64,000 nucleotides of DNA, taken from positions 992,001 to 1,056,000 of the forward strand of contig NZ_CP049867.1 of NCBI RefSeq assembly GCF_011299595.1, in the 5' to 3' direction. The position numbers and the translations under genes are program-made. Under the pieces are notes generated by a model, which saw only the letters and a list, made by a program, of their open reading frames with translations, ran no database searches and had not been told where the DNA came from. The DNA comes from Nocardioides sp. HDW12B (GTDB taxonomy: Bacteria > Actinomycetota > Actinomycetes > Propionibacteriales > Nocardioidaceae). The number at the start of each line of letters is the position of its first letter. The first letter of the stretch is position 1. Shown here piece after piece: positions 36,260 to 45,334 of this stretch.

Positions 36260-37434
36260 GTCGGGTCCGGGAGCTCGGCGCGGACGACGAAGCCGTGCCC
36301 GGGCGGCGCGCAGGGACCGACGTGCAGGGTGCCGCCGTAGAGGCTCACCCGCTCCCGGATGCCCAGCAGACCGTGCCCCGGCGCACGGCTCGCGCCGCCC
36401 GGGGTGCTCGCCGCCGACGTACCGGCGCCGTCGTCGGTGACCTCGACGGTCACCCCGCTGTCGGCGTACGCCAGCCGGATCGCCGCCGTGGTCGCCGCCG
36501 CGTGCCGTCGGACGTTGGTCAGCGACTCCTGCACGATGCGGTAGACGGTCAGGTCGAGGCCGGGGGAGAGGGGGACGGCCCGCCCGGAGGTCTCGAGGGT
36601 GACGTCGAGCCCGGCGCTGCGCACCTCCTCGACGAGCGCGGGAATCGCGGCCACCCCCGGGTGGGGTGCGAGGGCGTCCGGCTCACCCTCCGCGCGCATG
36701 ACCGTGACCAGCCGACGCATCTCGGCCAGCGCCTCCGATCCGGTCGCCCGGATGGCGTCGAGGCTCCGGCGCACGAGCTCGGGGTCGTCCTCCACCACGC
36801 GCCCGGCGGCCCCGGCCTGGACGACCATCGTGCTGACCGCGTGGGCGACGATGTCGTGCAGCTCGCGAGCGATCCGGGCCCGCTCCTCGACCACGGCGCT
36901 GAGGACCTGCGCCTGCGCGGCGACCTCGACCTCGATGGCGTGCTGGGTCGAGGCCCGGGCGCGGCGTTCCATGGTGGCCAGGCTCCAGCCGCTGAGCCAC
37001 ACCAGCGTCAGGAGCGTCCAGTGGAAGACGATCTCCGACGGGCTCTGCAGCTCGGGGACCGTGAGGTCGATGACCAGCAGGCACCCCGCCACCAGTGCCC
37101 CGCCCACGAACGGCTCACGACCGCGCCCGTGGCGAGCGACGGAGAAGGTCGCCACGACGATCGGGACGAAGCCGCCCCAGAACAGGACGGGGAGGGACCC
37201 GACGGCGTGCAGGAGCGGCAGGGCGGGGACCACGACGGCCGCGGTGAGGAGCGGAGCCGTGCGGCGGGCCGCGAGCGGCACCGTCATGACGAGCACGCCG
37301 AGCGTCCCGACGGTCCGCGAGCCGCCGCCCTGCGCCGACTCGAACGGCACCCAGAGCTCCAGCAGGCCCATGGCGGTGAGCCCGACCGCGAGCGCGAGGT
37401 CGAGCGCGAGTCGGACCGGGAGCATCGGCCTCAC
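36256..37434 (-). CDS. Two-component sensor histidine kinase, NarL/DesK type (second system)
   Basis: This 392-residue kinase has five to six N-terminal membrane helices (~8-155), coiled linker, HisKA_3 motif RELHDIVAH with His193, N-box QESLTNVRRH and a GHGLLGIRERV G-box. There is no large external sensor domain. GTG start with TAGGGT 6 bases upstream. It is divergent from a small membrane protein gene, and an inverted repeat lies between them. Confidence 0.9.
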   Translation of the reverse strand: MRPMLPVRLALDLALAVGLTAMGLLELWVPFESAQGGGSRTVGTLGVLVMTVPLAARRTAPLLTAAVVVPALPLLHAVGSLPVLFWGGFVPIVVATFSVARHGRGREPFVGGALVAGCLLVIDLTVPELQSPSEIVFHWTLLTLVWLSGWSLATMERRARASTQHAIEVEVAAQAQVLSAVVEERARIARELHDIVAHAVSTMVVQAGAAGRVVEDDPELVRRSLDAIRATGSEALAEMRRLVTVMRAEGEPDALAPHPGVAAIPALVEEVRSAGLDVTLETSGRAVPLSPGLDLTVYRIVQESLTNVRRHAAATTAAIRLAYADSGVTVEVTDDGAGTSAASTPGGASRAPGHGLLGIRERVSLYGGTLHVGPCAPPGHGFVVRAELPDPT

Positions 37435-37440
37435 GGGCCC

Positions 37441-37446
37441 ACCCTA
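37441..37446 (-). promoter_or_regulatory. -10 hexamer TAGGGT, leaderless kinase gene
   Basis: On the minus strand TAGGGT ends 6 bases before GTG 37434. Confidence 0.5.
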
Positions 37447-37468
37447 GGACCTCGCGCGGGCCGCTGTC

Positions 37469-37508
37469 GTCATCCTCAGGTTGACCGCGGAGGTCCTCCG
37501 GGGATGAC
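37469..37508. promoter_or_regulatory. Inverted repeat between kinase and membrane protein genes
   Basis: GTCATCC (37469-37475) and GGATGAC (37502-37508) form a 7-bp inverted repeat with 26 bases between, within the divergent promoter region. It is a candidate operator for the adjacent response regulator. Confidence 0.4.
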
Positions 37509-37563
37509 CAGCAGACGTCCCGGGGCCGACGCGGAGGCTGGTCGTCGGCGCTGGACTGGGTCC

Positions 37564-38241
37564 ATGGACACCACCTCACTCCCTGCCTCGGCAGCCGTCC
37601 CGACAGCACGCCGCGCGGCGCGTCGTGCGGGCGTCGCTGCCTGCCTCGTGGCCACGGCGGCGCTCAGCGCCGTCTCCAACGCGACCGCCCCCGACTTCCC
37701 GGTCGACGCCGCCGACCGGTTGCAGGCCATGGCCGGCGCGGGCGACCGAGCCTGGGTCTCGGCCTTCGCCTTCGTGCTGGCCCAGCTGCCCTTCGTGCTG
37801 GCCGTCCTGGGGCTCGGCGCGTTGCTGCGTGAGCGCCTGCCCCGGCTGGCTCCGGTGGCGACCGGGCTCGCCGTGCTCGGAGGCTTCGGGCACGCGGTCT
37901 TCGGCGGGGTGTCGCTCACCGGCATCGTGCTGGCCGCGGACGGCGCCCACCGGGCGGTGCACGCCGAGGTGCTGGAGGACGTCGAGAGCTCGCCGATCAT
38001 GGCGTTCGCGGTGATGGGGCTGCTGAGCACGGTGCTGGGACTGGTGCTGCTGTCGGTGGCCCTGTGGCGAGGACGTCTCGGGCCCCGCTGGGTGCCGGTG
38101 GTGCTGGGCGCGTTCCTGGTCGTCGAGTTCGCCGGCAGCGCCGTGACCGCCTGGTCCTTCGAGGTCGCCGCCGTGCTCTACCTGATCGCCTTCGGTGCCC
38201 TGGCTCGGGCCCTGCTCGAGCCGGGACCCGACGTGGTCTGA
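37564..38241 (+). CDS. Multi-pass membrane protein, DUF4386-like
   Basis: The protein has 225 residues with about six membrane helices. The first loop (SNATAPDFPVDAADRLQAMAG) and second helix (WVSAFAFVLAQLPFVLAVLG) resemble DUF4386-type proteins; I am not certain of the family. The ATG fits the hydrophobic profile. It is transcribed away from the second kinase gene and may be its target or partner, in parallel with the gene at 4244-4945. Confidence 0.65.
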   Translation: MDTTSLPASAAVPTARRAARRAGVAACLVATAALSAVSNATAPDFPVDAADRLQAMAGAGDRAWVSAFAFVLAQLPFVLAVLGLGALLRERLPRLAPVATGLAVLGGFGHAVFGGVSLTGIVLAADGAHRAVHAEVLEDVESSPIMAFAVMGLLSTVLGLVLLSVALWRGRLGPRWVPVVLGAFLVVEFAGSAVTAWSFEVAAVLYLIAFGALARALLEPGPDVV

Positions 38242-38266
38242 CCCGGGACACGCCGGCGGGTGCGGC

Positions 38267-40882
38267 TCACTCGTTCGTGGGCGGCACCAGCTCGGCGCTG
38301 ACGGCGAGGGTGTCGCCGGGGCCCTCGGTGAAGCCGAGGTCGCCGACGATCTTCGCCGCGGCGACGAGGTCGGCCTGAGCCTGGGCGGTGAGGTCGAGCA
38401 GCCGCTGCGGGCCGGAGACCTGCGCCGAGGACACCTCGGTGCGCTGGGAGACCTTGGCCTGCGACTTGACCCCGCGCAGCCCGGCGAGCGCCGAGGCGAC
38501 CGCGTCGAGCATGGCCGGGTCGGTGTCGCCGAAGCCCGCGAGCTCCTCGGCAGCCGGCCACGACGCCCGGTGGACCGAGCCGTCCTGCCACCAGGACCAG
38601 ACCTCCTCGGTCACGTAGGGCAGGAACGGCGCGAGCAGCCGCAGCTGGACGTGCAGCGCGAGCGCCAGCGCCGACCGCGCCGAGCCAGCGGCCTCCTCGC
38701 CCCGGCCTCCGTAGGCGCGCTCCTTGACCAGCTCGACGTAGTCGTCGCAGAAGGTCCAGAAGAACCGCTCGGTGACCTCGAGGGCCGTCGTGTAGTCGTA
38801 GGCCTCGAACGCCGCGGTCGCGCGCTCGGCGGTGCGGGCCAGGCCGGCCAGCATCGCCCGGTCGACCGGCTCGGTGACCGCGTCGACGTCGTACGACGTG
38901 GCGCCGACGCCGGCGAGGGCGAACTTCGAGGCGTTGAGGACCTTCATGGCCAAGCGCCGGCCGACCTTCATCTGGGTCTCGTCGAAGGGCGAGTCCAGGC
39001 CCGGTCGGGCCATCGCGGCCCGCCAGCGCACGGCGTCGGCGCCGTACTTCTCGAGGATGTCGGTGGGGACGACGACGTTGCCCTTGGACTTGCTCATCTT
39101 CTTGCGGTCGGGGTCCATGACGAACCCGGAGACCAGGGCGTGGGTCCACGGCACGGTGTGGTGCTCGAAGTGGGCGCGCACGACGCGGCTGAAGAGCCAG
39201 GTCCGGATGATGTCGTGGGCCTGAGTGCACAGGTCCATCGGGAAGACCCGGTCGAACAGGTCGGGGTCGGACTCCCAGCCGCCCGCGATCTGCGGGGTGA
39301 GCGAGGAGGTGGCCCAGGTGTCCATGACGTCGGGGTCGCCGAGGAAGCCGTTCGGGCGACCGCGCTGGGACTCGTCGTACCCGCCGGGGACGTCGGTCGA
39401 GGGGTCCATCGGCAGCTGCTCCTCGCGGGGCAGCAGCGGGTGGTCGTAGTCGGGCTCGCCCTCGGCGTCGAGGGGGTACCAGACCGGGAACGGGATGCCG
39501 AAGAACCGCTGGCGCGAGATCAGCCAGTCGCCGTTGAGGCCGCCGACCCAGTTGTCGTAGCGGTGCCGCATGTGGGCCGGGCTCCACGTGATCTCCGAGC
39601 CGCGCTCGACGAGCTCGGTGCGCAGGTCGGTGTCCCGGCCGCCGTTGGTGATGTACCACTGGCGCGTGGAGACGATCTCGAGCGGCTTGTCGCCCTTCTC
39701 GTAGAAGTTCGCCATGCGCTGGGTGGCCGACGGCTCGCCGTCGAGGTCGCCGGAGGCACGCAGCAGCGCCACCATCGCCTCGCGGGCGCTGAAGGTCGTC
39801 TTGCCGGCCAGCTCGGCGTACGCCGCCTCGGCGCCGTCGGCCCCTGCCGCGATCCACTCCGGCGTCTCGCGGTGCAGCCGGCCGTCGCGACCGATCACGG
39901 TGCGGACCGGCAGCTGCAGCTCACGCCACCACGTCACGTCGGTGAGGTCGCCGAAGGTGCAGCACATCGCGATGCCGGCGCCCTTGTCGGGCTCGGCCGC
40001 CGCGTGGGCCCGCACCGGGATCTCGACGCCGAAGACCGGCGAGGTGACGGTGGTGCCGAAGAGGTGCTGGTAGCGCTCGTCGTCGGGGTGGGCGATCAGC
40101 GCCACCACGGCCGGGATCAGCTCGGGCCGTGTGGTCTCGATGTGGACCTTCTCGGAGCCCGCGTGGAAGGCGACCCGGTGGTAGGCGCCGGGGTACTCGC
40201 GCGCCTCGAGCTCGGCCTGGGCGACGGCGGTCTGGAAGGTGACGTCCCACAGCGTGGGCGCCTCCTGCAGGTAGGCCTCGCCGCGCGCGAAGTTCCGCAG
40301 GAACGCGCGCTGGGACACGGTCTGCGCGGCCGGGCCGATGGTGGTGTAGGTCTGCTCCCAGTCGACCGACAGGCCGAGCGTGCGCCACAGCGCCTCGAAG
40401 ACCTTCTCGTCCTCGACGACCAGGCGCTCGCAGAGCTCGACGAAGTTCGGTCGGCTGATCGGCACCTGACGCTTCGGGTCCGGCTTCTCCGGCGGCGTGA
40501 AGCCGGCCTCGTAGGGCAGCGAGGGGTCGCACCGGACGCCGAAGTAGTTCTGCACGCGACGCTCGGTCGGCAGGCCGTTGTCGTCCCAGCCCATCGGGTA
40601 GAAGACCTCCTTGCCGCGCATCCGCTGGAAGCGCGCGACGAGGTCGGTGTGGGTGTAGGAGAAGACGTGCCCGACGTGCAGCGAGCCCGACACGGTCGGG
40701 GGCGGGGTGTCGATGGCGTAGACCTGCTCGCGCGGGGCGGTGCGGTCGAAGGCGTAGGTGCCCTCGGCCTTCCAGGTCTCGGCCCAGCGGGCCTCGAGGC
40801 CCTCCAGCGCCGGCTTGTCCGGTACGGCGACGCCGGCGGCGGGCGTCGGCGTGGTCCGGGGCGGGCTCTGGGTGTCAGTCAT
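38267..40882 (-). CDS. valS: Valyl-tRNA synthetase
   Basis: This 871-residue class I synthetase has HVGH (69-72) and KMSKS (595-599). The connective editing domain spans ~220-400, and the C-terminal arm is short, as in mycobacterial ValS. The ATG is set by TAGGAT 7 bases upstream. Unlike mycobacteria and Streptomyces, where valS and folC are codirectional, it is divergent from folC here. Confidence 0.95.
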   Translation of the reverse strand: MTDTQSPPRTTPTPAAGVAVPDKPALEGLEARWAETWKAEGTYAFDRTAPREQVYAIDTPPPTVSGSLHVGHVFSYTHTDLVARFQRMRGKEVFYPMGWDDNGLPTERRVQNYFGVRCDPSLPYEAGFTPPEKPDPKRQVPISRPNFVELCERLVVEDEKVFEALWRTLGLSVDWEQTYTTIGPAAQTVSQRAFLRNFARGEAYLQEAPTLWDVTFQTAVAQAELEAREYPGAYHRVAFHAGSEKVHIETTRPELIPAVVALIAHPDDERYQHLFGTTVTSPVFGVEIPVRAHAAAEPDKGAGIAMCCTFGDLTDVTWWRELQLPVRTVIGRDGRLHRETPEWIAAGADGAEAAYAELAGKTTFSAREAMVALLRASGDLDGEPSATQRMANFYEKGDKPLEIVSTRQWYITNGGRDTDLRTELVERGSEITWSPAHMRHRYDNWVGGLNGDWLISRQRFFGIPFPVWYPLDAEGEPDYDHPLLPREEQLPMDPSTDVPGGYDESQRGRPNGFLGDPDVMDTWATSSLTPQIAGGWESDPDLFDRVFPMDLCTQAHDIIRTWLFSRVVRAHFEHHTVPWTHALVSGFVMDPDRKKMSKSKGNVVVPTDILEKYGADAVRWRAAMARPGLDSPFDETQMKVGRRLAMKVLNASKFALAGVGATSYDVDAVTEPVDRAMLAGLARTAERATAAFEAYDYTTALEVTERFFWTFCDDYVELVKERAYGGRGEEAAGSARSALALALHVQLRLLAPFLPYVTEEVWSWWQDGSVHRASWPAAEELAGFGDTDPAMLDAVASALAGLRGVKSQAKVSQRTEVSSAQVSGPQRLLDLTAQAQADLVAAAKIVGDLGFTEGPGDTLAVSAELVPPTNE

Positions 40883-40889
40883 GGTGCGA

Positions 40890-40895
40890 ATCCTA
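40890..40895 (-). promoter_or_regulatory. -10 hexamer TAGGAT, leaderless valS
   Basis: On the minus strand TAGGAT lies 7 bases before the valS ATG. The intergenic region is 88 bp and shared with folC; no T-box-like leader fits. Confidence 0.6.
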
Positions 40896-40955
40896 CGAAG
40901 CCGCAGGTGGTCGGGGCGAACCCGTTCCCCTCGGCCGCTGGTCGGGCCGCGCCCG

Positions 40956-40961
40956 TAGACT
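40956..40961 (+). promoter_or_regulatory. -10 hexamer TAGACT before folC
   Basis: TAGACT ends 9 bases before the folC ATG at 40971. Confidence 0.45.
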
Positions 40962-40970
40962 CGGCAGGCC

Positions 40971-42362
40971 ATGTCAGACACCCCCGCTCCGTCCTCCACA
41001 CCGTCCACCACTCCGTCGTACGACGAGGCCGAGCGGGCCCTGCTCGCCCGCTGGCCGGAGACCCGGCTGGAGCCCAGCCTGGACCGGATCGCGGCGCTGA
41101 CCGAGCTGCTCGGCGACCCGCAGCGCGGCTACCCGGTGGTCCACCTGACCGGCACCAACGGCAAGACCACGACCTCGCGGATGATCGACGACCTGCTGCG
41201 GGCGCGGGGCCTGCGGACCGGCCGCTTCACCAGCCCCCACGTGGAGTCGATGACCGAGCGGATCAGCCTCGACGGCCAGCCGCTGACCGAGGAGGCCTTC
41301 GCCCAGGCCTACACCGACATCGCGGCGTACCTCGACCTCGTCGACGCCGACCAGCCGCACCCGCTGTCGTTCTTCGAGACCGTGGTCGGGATGGCGTTCG
41401 CCGCCTTCGCCGACTCCCCGGTCGACGTGGCCGTCGTCGAGGTGGGCATGGGCGGCTCCTGGGACGCCACGAACGTCGCCGACGGCACGGTGGCCGTGGT
41501 GACCCCGATCGCGGTCGACCACGCCCGCTACCTCGGCGACCGGGCCGGGACCATCGCGGTGGAGAAGTCCGGGATCATCAAGCCCGGCGCCACCGTCGTC
41601 GTCGCCGAGCAGGAGGACGAGGTGATGGAGGTCCTCGCCGAGCGTGCCCAGGAGGTCGGCGCCACCCTGCTGCGCGAGGGCACCGACTTCGGCGTCGTGC
41701 ACCGCGCCGCCGCCGTCGGCGGGCAGGTCGTCGACCTCCAAGGGCTGCGCGGCCGCTACGACGAGGTCTTCCTGCCGCTGTACGGCGCCCACCAGGCCCA
41801 GAACGCCGTGCTGGCGCTGGCCGCCGTCGAGGTGCTCGCCGGGGAGGACCCGCTGGCCGACGACCTGGTGCGCGAGGCGTTCGGCGCCGTCACCTCGCCG
41901 GGGCGGCTCGAGGTGGTCCGACGCGGTCCCACGGTGCTGCTCGACGCCGCCCACAACCCGCACGGTGCGACCGCCCTGGTCGAGGCGGTCCGTGACTCGT
42001 TCACCTTCGACCCGCTCATCGGCGTGGTCGCGATGATGGCCGACAAGGACGCGGAGTCCTTCCTCGCCGAGCTCGAGCCGGTGCTCTCGCAGATCGTGTG
42101 CACCCGCAACGCCACCGACCGCAGCATGGCCGCCGACGACCTCGGCGAGATCGCGCGCGACCTGTTCGGCGAGCACCGGGTGGTCGTCCACGACCGTCTC
42201 GACGACGCGCTCGAGGAGGCCGTCACGCTCGCCGAGACCGGCGGCTCCGGCGGGGAGTCCATCGGCAGCGGGGGAGTGCTCGTCACCGGCTCGGTCGTCA
42301 CCGCCGGCGAGGCGCGGCGCCTGCTGCGCCGCCGCGACCGCTCCGGGCAGGGCCAGTTCTGA
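40971..42362 (+). CDS. folC: Bifunctional folylpolyglutamate synthase / dihydrofolate synthase
   Basis: The 463-residue Mur-ligase-fold protein has P-loop GTNGKT (61-66), the FPGS signature around [13 protein letters not shown], and AAHNPHG in the C-domain. It adds glutamate to folates. The stop overlaps the next ATG (TGATG), so the DUF4233 gene is translationally coupled. Confidence 0.94.
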   Translation: MSDTPAPSSTPSTTPSYDEAERALLARWPETRLEPSLDRIAALTELLGDPQRGYPVVHLTGTNGKTTTSRMIDDLLRARGLRTGRFTSPHVESMTERISLDGQPLTEEAFAQAYTDIAAYLDLVDADQPHPLSFFETVVGMAFAAFADSPVDVAVVEVGMGGSWDATNVADGTVAVVTPIAVDHARYLGDRAGTIAVEKSGIIKPGATVVVAEQEDEVMEVLAERAQEVGATLLREGTDFGVVHRAAAVGGQVVDLQGLRGRYDEVFLPLYGAHQAQNAVLALAAVEVLAGEDPLADDLVREAFGAVTSPGRLEVVRRGPTVLLDAAHNPHGATALVEAVRDSFTFDPLIGVVAMMADKDAESFLAELEPVLSQIVCTRNATDRSMAADDLGEIARDLFGEHRVVVHDRLDDALEEAVTLAETGGSGGESIGSGGVLVTGSVVTAGEARRLLRRRDRSGQGQF

Positions 42363-42706
42363 TGGGGCGCATCCAGCGGGCGATGTGCTCCGGAATGCTC
42401 ATGCTCCAGGCCGTGGTCCTGCTCCTGACGACCCCGGTGCTGCTCGTGCTGACCGACGTCAGCACGCCGCTGGCCCTGGCCCTCGGGCTGGGCCTGACGC
42501 TGGCGTGCATCGTCGCCGGCGGCACCATGGGACGCCCCTTCGGCGGAGCGCTGGGCTGGGCGGTGCAGGTGGCCACGTTCCTCATGGGCTTCCTCATCAC
42601 CGCGATGGTGGCGCTCGGCGTGGTGTTCCTCTCGCTGTACGCCGGCTCGTGGTTCCTCGGCGCGAAGATCGACCGGGAGCGCATCGCGCGGGGCCAGACC
42701 GCGTAG
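42362..42706 (+). CDS. DUF4233 small membrane protein
   Basis: The 114-residue protein has three to four membrane helices and a short basic C-terminal tail. Position between folC and ndk and length match the actinobacterial DUF4233 family (Rv2446c position). Function unknown. It overlaps folC by one base. Confidence 0.8.
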   Translation: MGRIQRAMCSGMLMLQAVVLLLTTPVLLVLTDVSTPLALALGLGLTLACIVAGGTMGRPFGGALGWAVQVATFLMGFLITAMVALGVVFLSLYAGSWFLGAKIDRERIARGQTA

Positions 42707-42748
42707 GTCCTACCACCGGCGCCGGTCGCGTCTGCGAGCATGGCGCCC

Positions 42749-43159
42749 ATGTCACAGCGCACCTTCGTCCTGCTCAAGCCCGACACCGTCAAGCGCGGTC
42801 TCGTCGGCGCCGTCGTCCGCCGCTTCGAGGACCGGGGCCTGCGGATCGTGGCGATGGAGCACCGCACCATCGACGGCGACCTCGCCGACCAGCACTACGC
42901 CGAGCACGTGGAGCGGGACTTCTACCCGCCGCTGCGCGCCTTCGTCACCTCCGGCCCGCTCGTGGCGCTGGTCCTCGAGGGCGACGAGGCCATCGAGGTG
43001 GTGCGCGGCATCAACGGCGCCACGGACGGTCGCAAGGCCGCCCCCGGCACCATCCGCGGCGACTACTCGCTGTCGAACCGCGAGAACCTCGTCCACGGGT
43101 CCGACTCGGAGGAGTCAGCCGCGCGCGAGATCGCGCTCTGGTTCCCCGGACTGGCCTGA
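42749..43159 (+). CDS. ndk: Nucleoside diphosphate kinase
   Basis: The 136-residue enzyme has catalytic His116 in NLVHGSDS and the family pattern TFVLLKPD, APGTIRGDY. It equilibrates NTP pools. ATG 42749 is preferred over 42740 because it gives the family length and start and has GAGCAT 7 bases upstream. Its 3' end overlaps the convergent MFS gene by 45 bases. Confidence 0.95.
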   Translation: MSQRTFVLLKPDTVKRGLVGAVVRRFEDRGLRIVAMEHRTIDGDLADQHYAEHVERDFYPPLRAFVTSGPLVALVLEGDEAIEVVRGINGATDGRKAAPGTIRGDYSLSNRENLVHGSDSEESAAREIALWFPGLA

Positions 43160-44452
43160 GCCCTCCCCGTCGGTGGTCGGTCCGGCGCCGGTGTCCGGGC
43201 GTCGGTCCAGTCCGCGGAAGCTCGGCACCAGCAGCGGGGCCATGGTGGCGACGAGGTACGCCGTGCCGGCTCCCAGCAGGGTGGCCACCTCGCCGTACCC
43301 CGACACGGCCAGGCCGGCCAGCAGCCCGCCGAAGGGCATGCCGGCCCACGACAGCGCCGAGGTCAGGGTGACCACGCGACCGACCAGGTGCGGCGGGATC
43401 CGCTCGAAGATGACGGCGCCCAGGATCGGGTTGATGAAGCCCGCTCCGAAGCCACCGACCACGGCGACGACCAGGACCCACCACAGCGGGGTGTCGGCGG
43501 CGACGTCGTACGCCATCACCGCGAAGCGGGGGAGCCCGCACAGGGTGAAGGCCACGACGTAGATCGTGAAGCGCGGCAGACGCTCGCCGAGCCGCGAGGC
43601 GATGAGGCTGCCGAGCACGGCGGCGCCGCTGAAGAAGCCGAAGAGCAGGCCGATCGCGCGGGCGCCGCCGCCGGTCTGCTCGGCCCACACCGGCACGAGC
43701 ACCGAGGCGTAGGCGACGTCGAGCAGGTTGGTGAAGGCGACCATGAGCGTGATCGCCAGCAGCACGGGCTCGCGGCGCAGGAAGCCTCCGCCCTCGCGGA
43801 GCTGGGCGAGGTAGCCGGTCGTGCCGCCGACCGGCTCCGAACCGGTGTCGGGGGAGGGGGCCGGCACGAAGGCCGCGAGCAGCGCGGCCGCGACCCCGAA
43901 GCTGACCGCGTCGATGACCAGCGCCTCGGCCGGACCGACCGCGGCCACCAGCAGCCCGGCGAACGCCGCGCCCAGGGTCGAGGCCAGACGCTCGACGGCG
44001 CCGCTGAGCCCGGTCGCCCGCTCCAGCGACACCCCGGAGCTGGCCACCACCGCGGGCACGAGGGCGTGCTTGGCGCCGTCGCTGGGCCCGCGCAGCGTCC
44101 CCGCGAGCGCCACCACGACCGTGACGACCGGCATCGTCAGCAGGTCGAGGGCGTGCAGCAGGGGAACGGCGCCGACGACGAGCACGCTGAGCAGGTCCGT
44201 CACCACCGAGACCCGGCGTGGCCCGAGCCGGTCGATCAGCGGTCCGGAGGCGGCCTTGGCCACGACGTAGGGGAGCATCTCGGCGAACGCCACGACACCG
44301 GTCCAGGTGGCGCTGCCCGACGTGGTGAGCACCAGCCAGGGGATCGCGACCATCGAGACGCGCGTGCCCGTCAGCGACACGGCCTCGGCGGTCAGCCAGC
44401 CGCGCAGCGCCCGGTGCGACGGACGGCGGTCCGCGGCCACGGACTCAGTCAC
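43115..44452 (-). CDS. MFS transporter, probable drug or metabolite exporter
   Basis: The 445-residue protein has about 12 membrane helices, a Major Facilitator loop 2-3 motif (GPLIDRLGPRRV) and a long central loop. It resembles EntS/MFS_3-type exporters. The GTG start overlaps the upstream ArsR-family gene by 8 bases, forming a regulator-exporter operon, so its expression is probably ligand-induced. Confidence 0.88.
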   Translation of the reverse strand: MTESVAADRRPSHRALRGWLTAEAVSLTGTRVSMVAIPWLVLTTSGSATWTGVVAFAEMLPYVVAKAASGPLIDRLGPRRVSVVTDLLSVLVVGAVPLLHALDLLTMPVVTVVVALAGTLRGPSDGAKHALVPAVVASSGVSLERATGLSGAVERLASTLGAAFAGLLVAAVGPAEALVIDAVSFGVAAALLAAFVPAPSPDTGSEPVGGTTGYLAQLREGGGFLRREPVLLAITLMVAFTNLLDVAYASVLVPVWAEQTGGGARAIGLLFGFFSGAAVLGSLIASRLGERLPRFTIYVVAFTLCGLPRFAVMAYDVAADTPLWWVLVVAVVGGFGAGFINPILGAVIFERIPPHLVGRVVTLTSALSWAGMPFGGLLAGLAVSGYGEVATLLGAGTAYLVATMAPLLVPSFRGLDRRPDTGAGPTTDGEGSGQSGEPERDLARG

Positions 44453-45086
44453 CGTCGGCTCCTCGGTCGGCCTCCGACCCAGAGGAGAGACCGGACGGGA
44501 GATCGGACGGGGGAGCGGACACGGCGCCGGGGCGCGGGTGGGTGGTGAGCGCGACGACGAACGGGGCGGCGCCCTCGGCGTCCTCGTCGTCCTCCTCCCA
44601 CCCCGCGACGACCGCCGACATCGCCTGCATCAGCTCGCGCGCCCGCGACGGGGTGAGCACGAGGCCCCAGTCGCTGAACGTGGAGGCGGCGCGCCACTCC
44701 GCAGGCAGCAGGGGGCGCTCCTCGACGGCCTGCTGGAGCTGCTCGGTCCGCACGATCGCGACCGCCTGGAGGAACGCGTCGTTGGTGTCGCGGTCGGTGA
44801 CGGCGTCCGGAGCCGCGTCGTCGGTGGGGACGCGGGTCGACTGGTGCGCCGCGCGCCACCACCGGTCGCGGCCGTTGCCGCGCTCCTCGGCGTCGACCAC
44901 GAAGCCGTGCTGGGCCAGCTGGCGCAGGTGGTAGCTCGTCGCGCCCGAGTTCAGGCCCAGCCGGGTGGCGAGCGCGCTGGCGGTCGACGGCCCGTCCATC
45001 CGCAGCAGCCCGAGCATGCGTAGGCGCACCGGGTGGGAGAGCGCGCGCAGCGCCTCCGGCCCGGGAGTGATCGAGGTGAGCTCCAT
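44445..45086 (-). CDS. ArsR-family winged-helix regulator
   Basis: The 213-residue protein has an N-terminal winged helix: ALSHPVRLRMLGLLRMDGPSTASALATRLGLNSGATSYHLRQLAQHGFV. A ~100-residue C-terminal domain and an acidic tail follow. No cysteine metal site is visible, so the effector is probably organic. The ATG has TATCCT 6 bases upstream. A perfect dyad in the promoter spacer indicates autoregulation together with the downstream exporter. Confidence 0.85.
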   Translation of the reverse strand: MELTSITPGPEALRALSHPVRLRMLGLLRMDGPSTASALATRLGLNSGATSYHLRQLAQHGFVVDAEERGNGRDRWWRAAHQSTRVPTDDAAPDAVTDRDTNDAFLQAVAIVRTEQLQQAVEERPLLPAEWRAASTFSDWGLVLTPSRARELMQAMSAVVAGWEEDDEDAEGAAPFVVALTTHPRPGAVSAPPSDLPSGLSSGSEADRGADGD

Positions 45087-45092
45087 GCCTCG

Positions 45093-45121
45093 AGGATAGA
45101 ACCGCAAAGGAGTCTTTGCAA
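45093..45121 (-). promoter_or_regulatory. Promoter of the ArsR-MFS operon
   Basis: On the minus strand TTGCAA (-35, 45116-45121) is 17 bases from TATCCT (-10, 45093-45098), which ends 6 bases before the ATG. Confidence 0.55.
45104..45119. promoter_or_regulatory. ArsR operator dyad
   Basis: GCAAAG-GAGT-CTTTGC is a perfect 6-4-6 inverted repeat within the -35/-10 spacer of the ArsR promoter. A further CTTTG half-site lies at ~45128. Confidence 0.6.
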
Positions 45122-45141
45122 ACACTTCTTTGTGGTTGCGT

Positions 45142-45231
45142 CGGTTTCCCACGGGATGTCGGGAAACTGGCACTCCCCATGGCGTCGGCACCGTGGGGAG
45201 TGCCAGTTCGGCTGCATACCGTGGGAAACCG
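45142..45231. repeat. 90-bp imperfect palindrome upstream of mreB
   Basis: Two 43-base arms (45142-45184, 45189-45231) match at 35 positions around a TCGG loop. Arms begin CGGTTTCCCACGG and share AACTGGCACTCCCCA. The layout, GTTTC-GAAAC sub-hairpins next to a GGCACTCCCC stem, echoes the 70-bp repeats at 7477 and 8682. Confidence 0.75.
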
Positions 45232-45334
45232 GCAGCGGGCCGAGCCGCTCGCGCCGCGTGTCCTCCCGGGCGGGAGGCGTCGCGATGCCTACGCTGCTCA
45301 AGACACTGGTGTGACGAAAGTGGCGGACGCAACG

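Noticed and set aside
38195-41995. Plus-strand frame of over 1,200 codons opposite valS
   Set aside because: It is antisense to a clear valyl-tRNA synthetase and continues out of frame into folC, with Gly/Arg/Val-rich composition and no recognisable domain.
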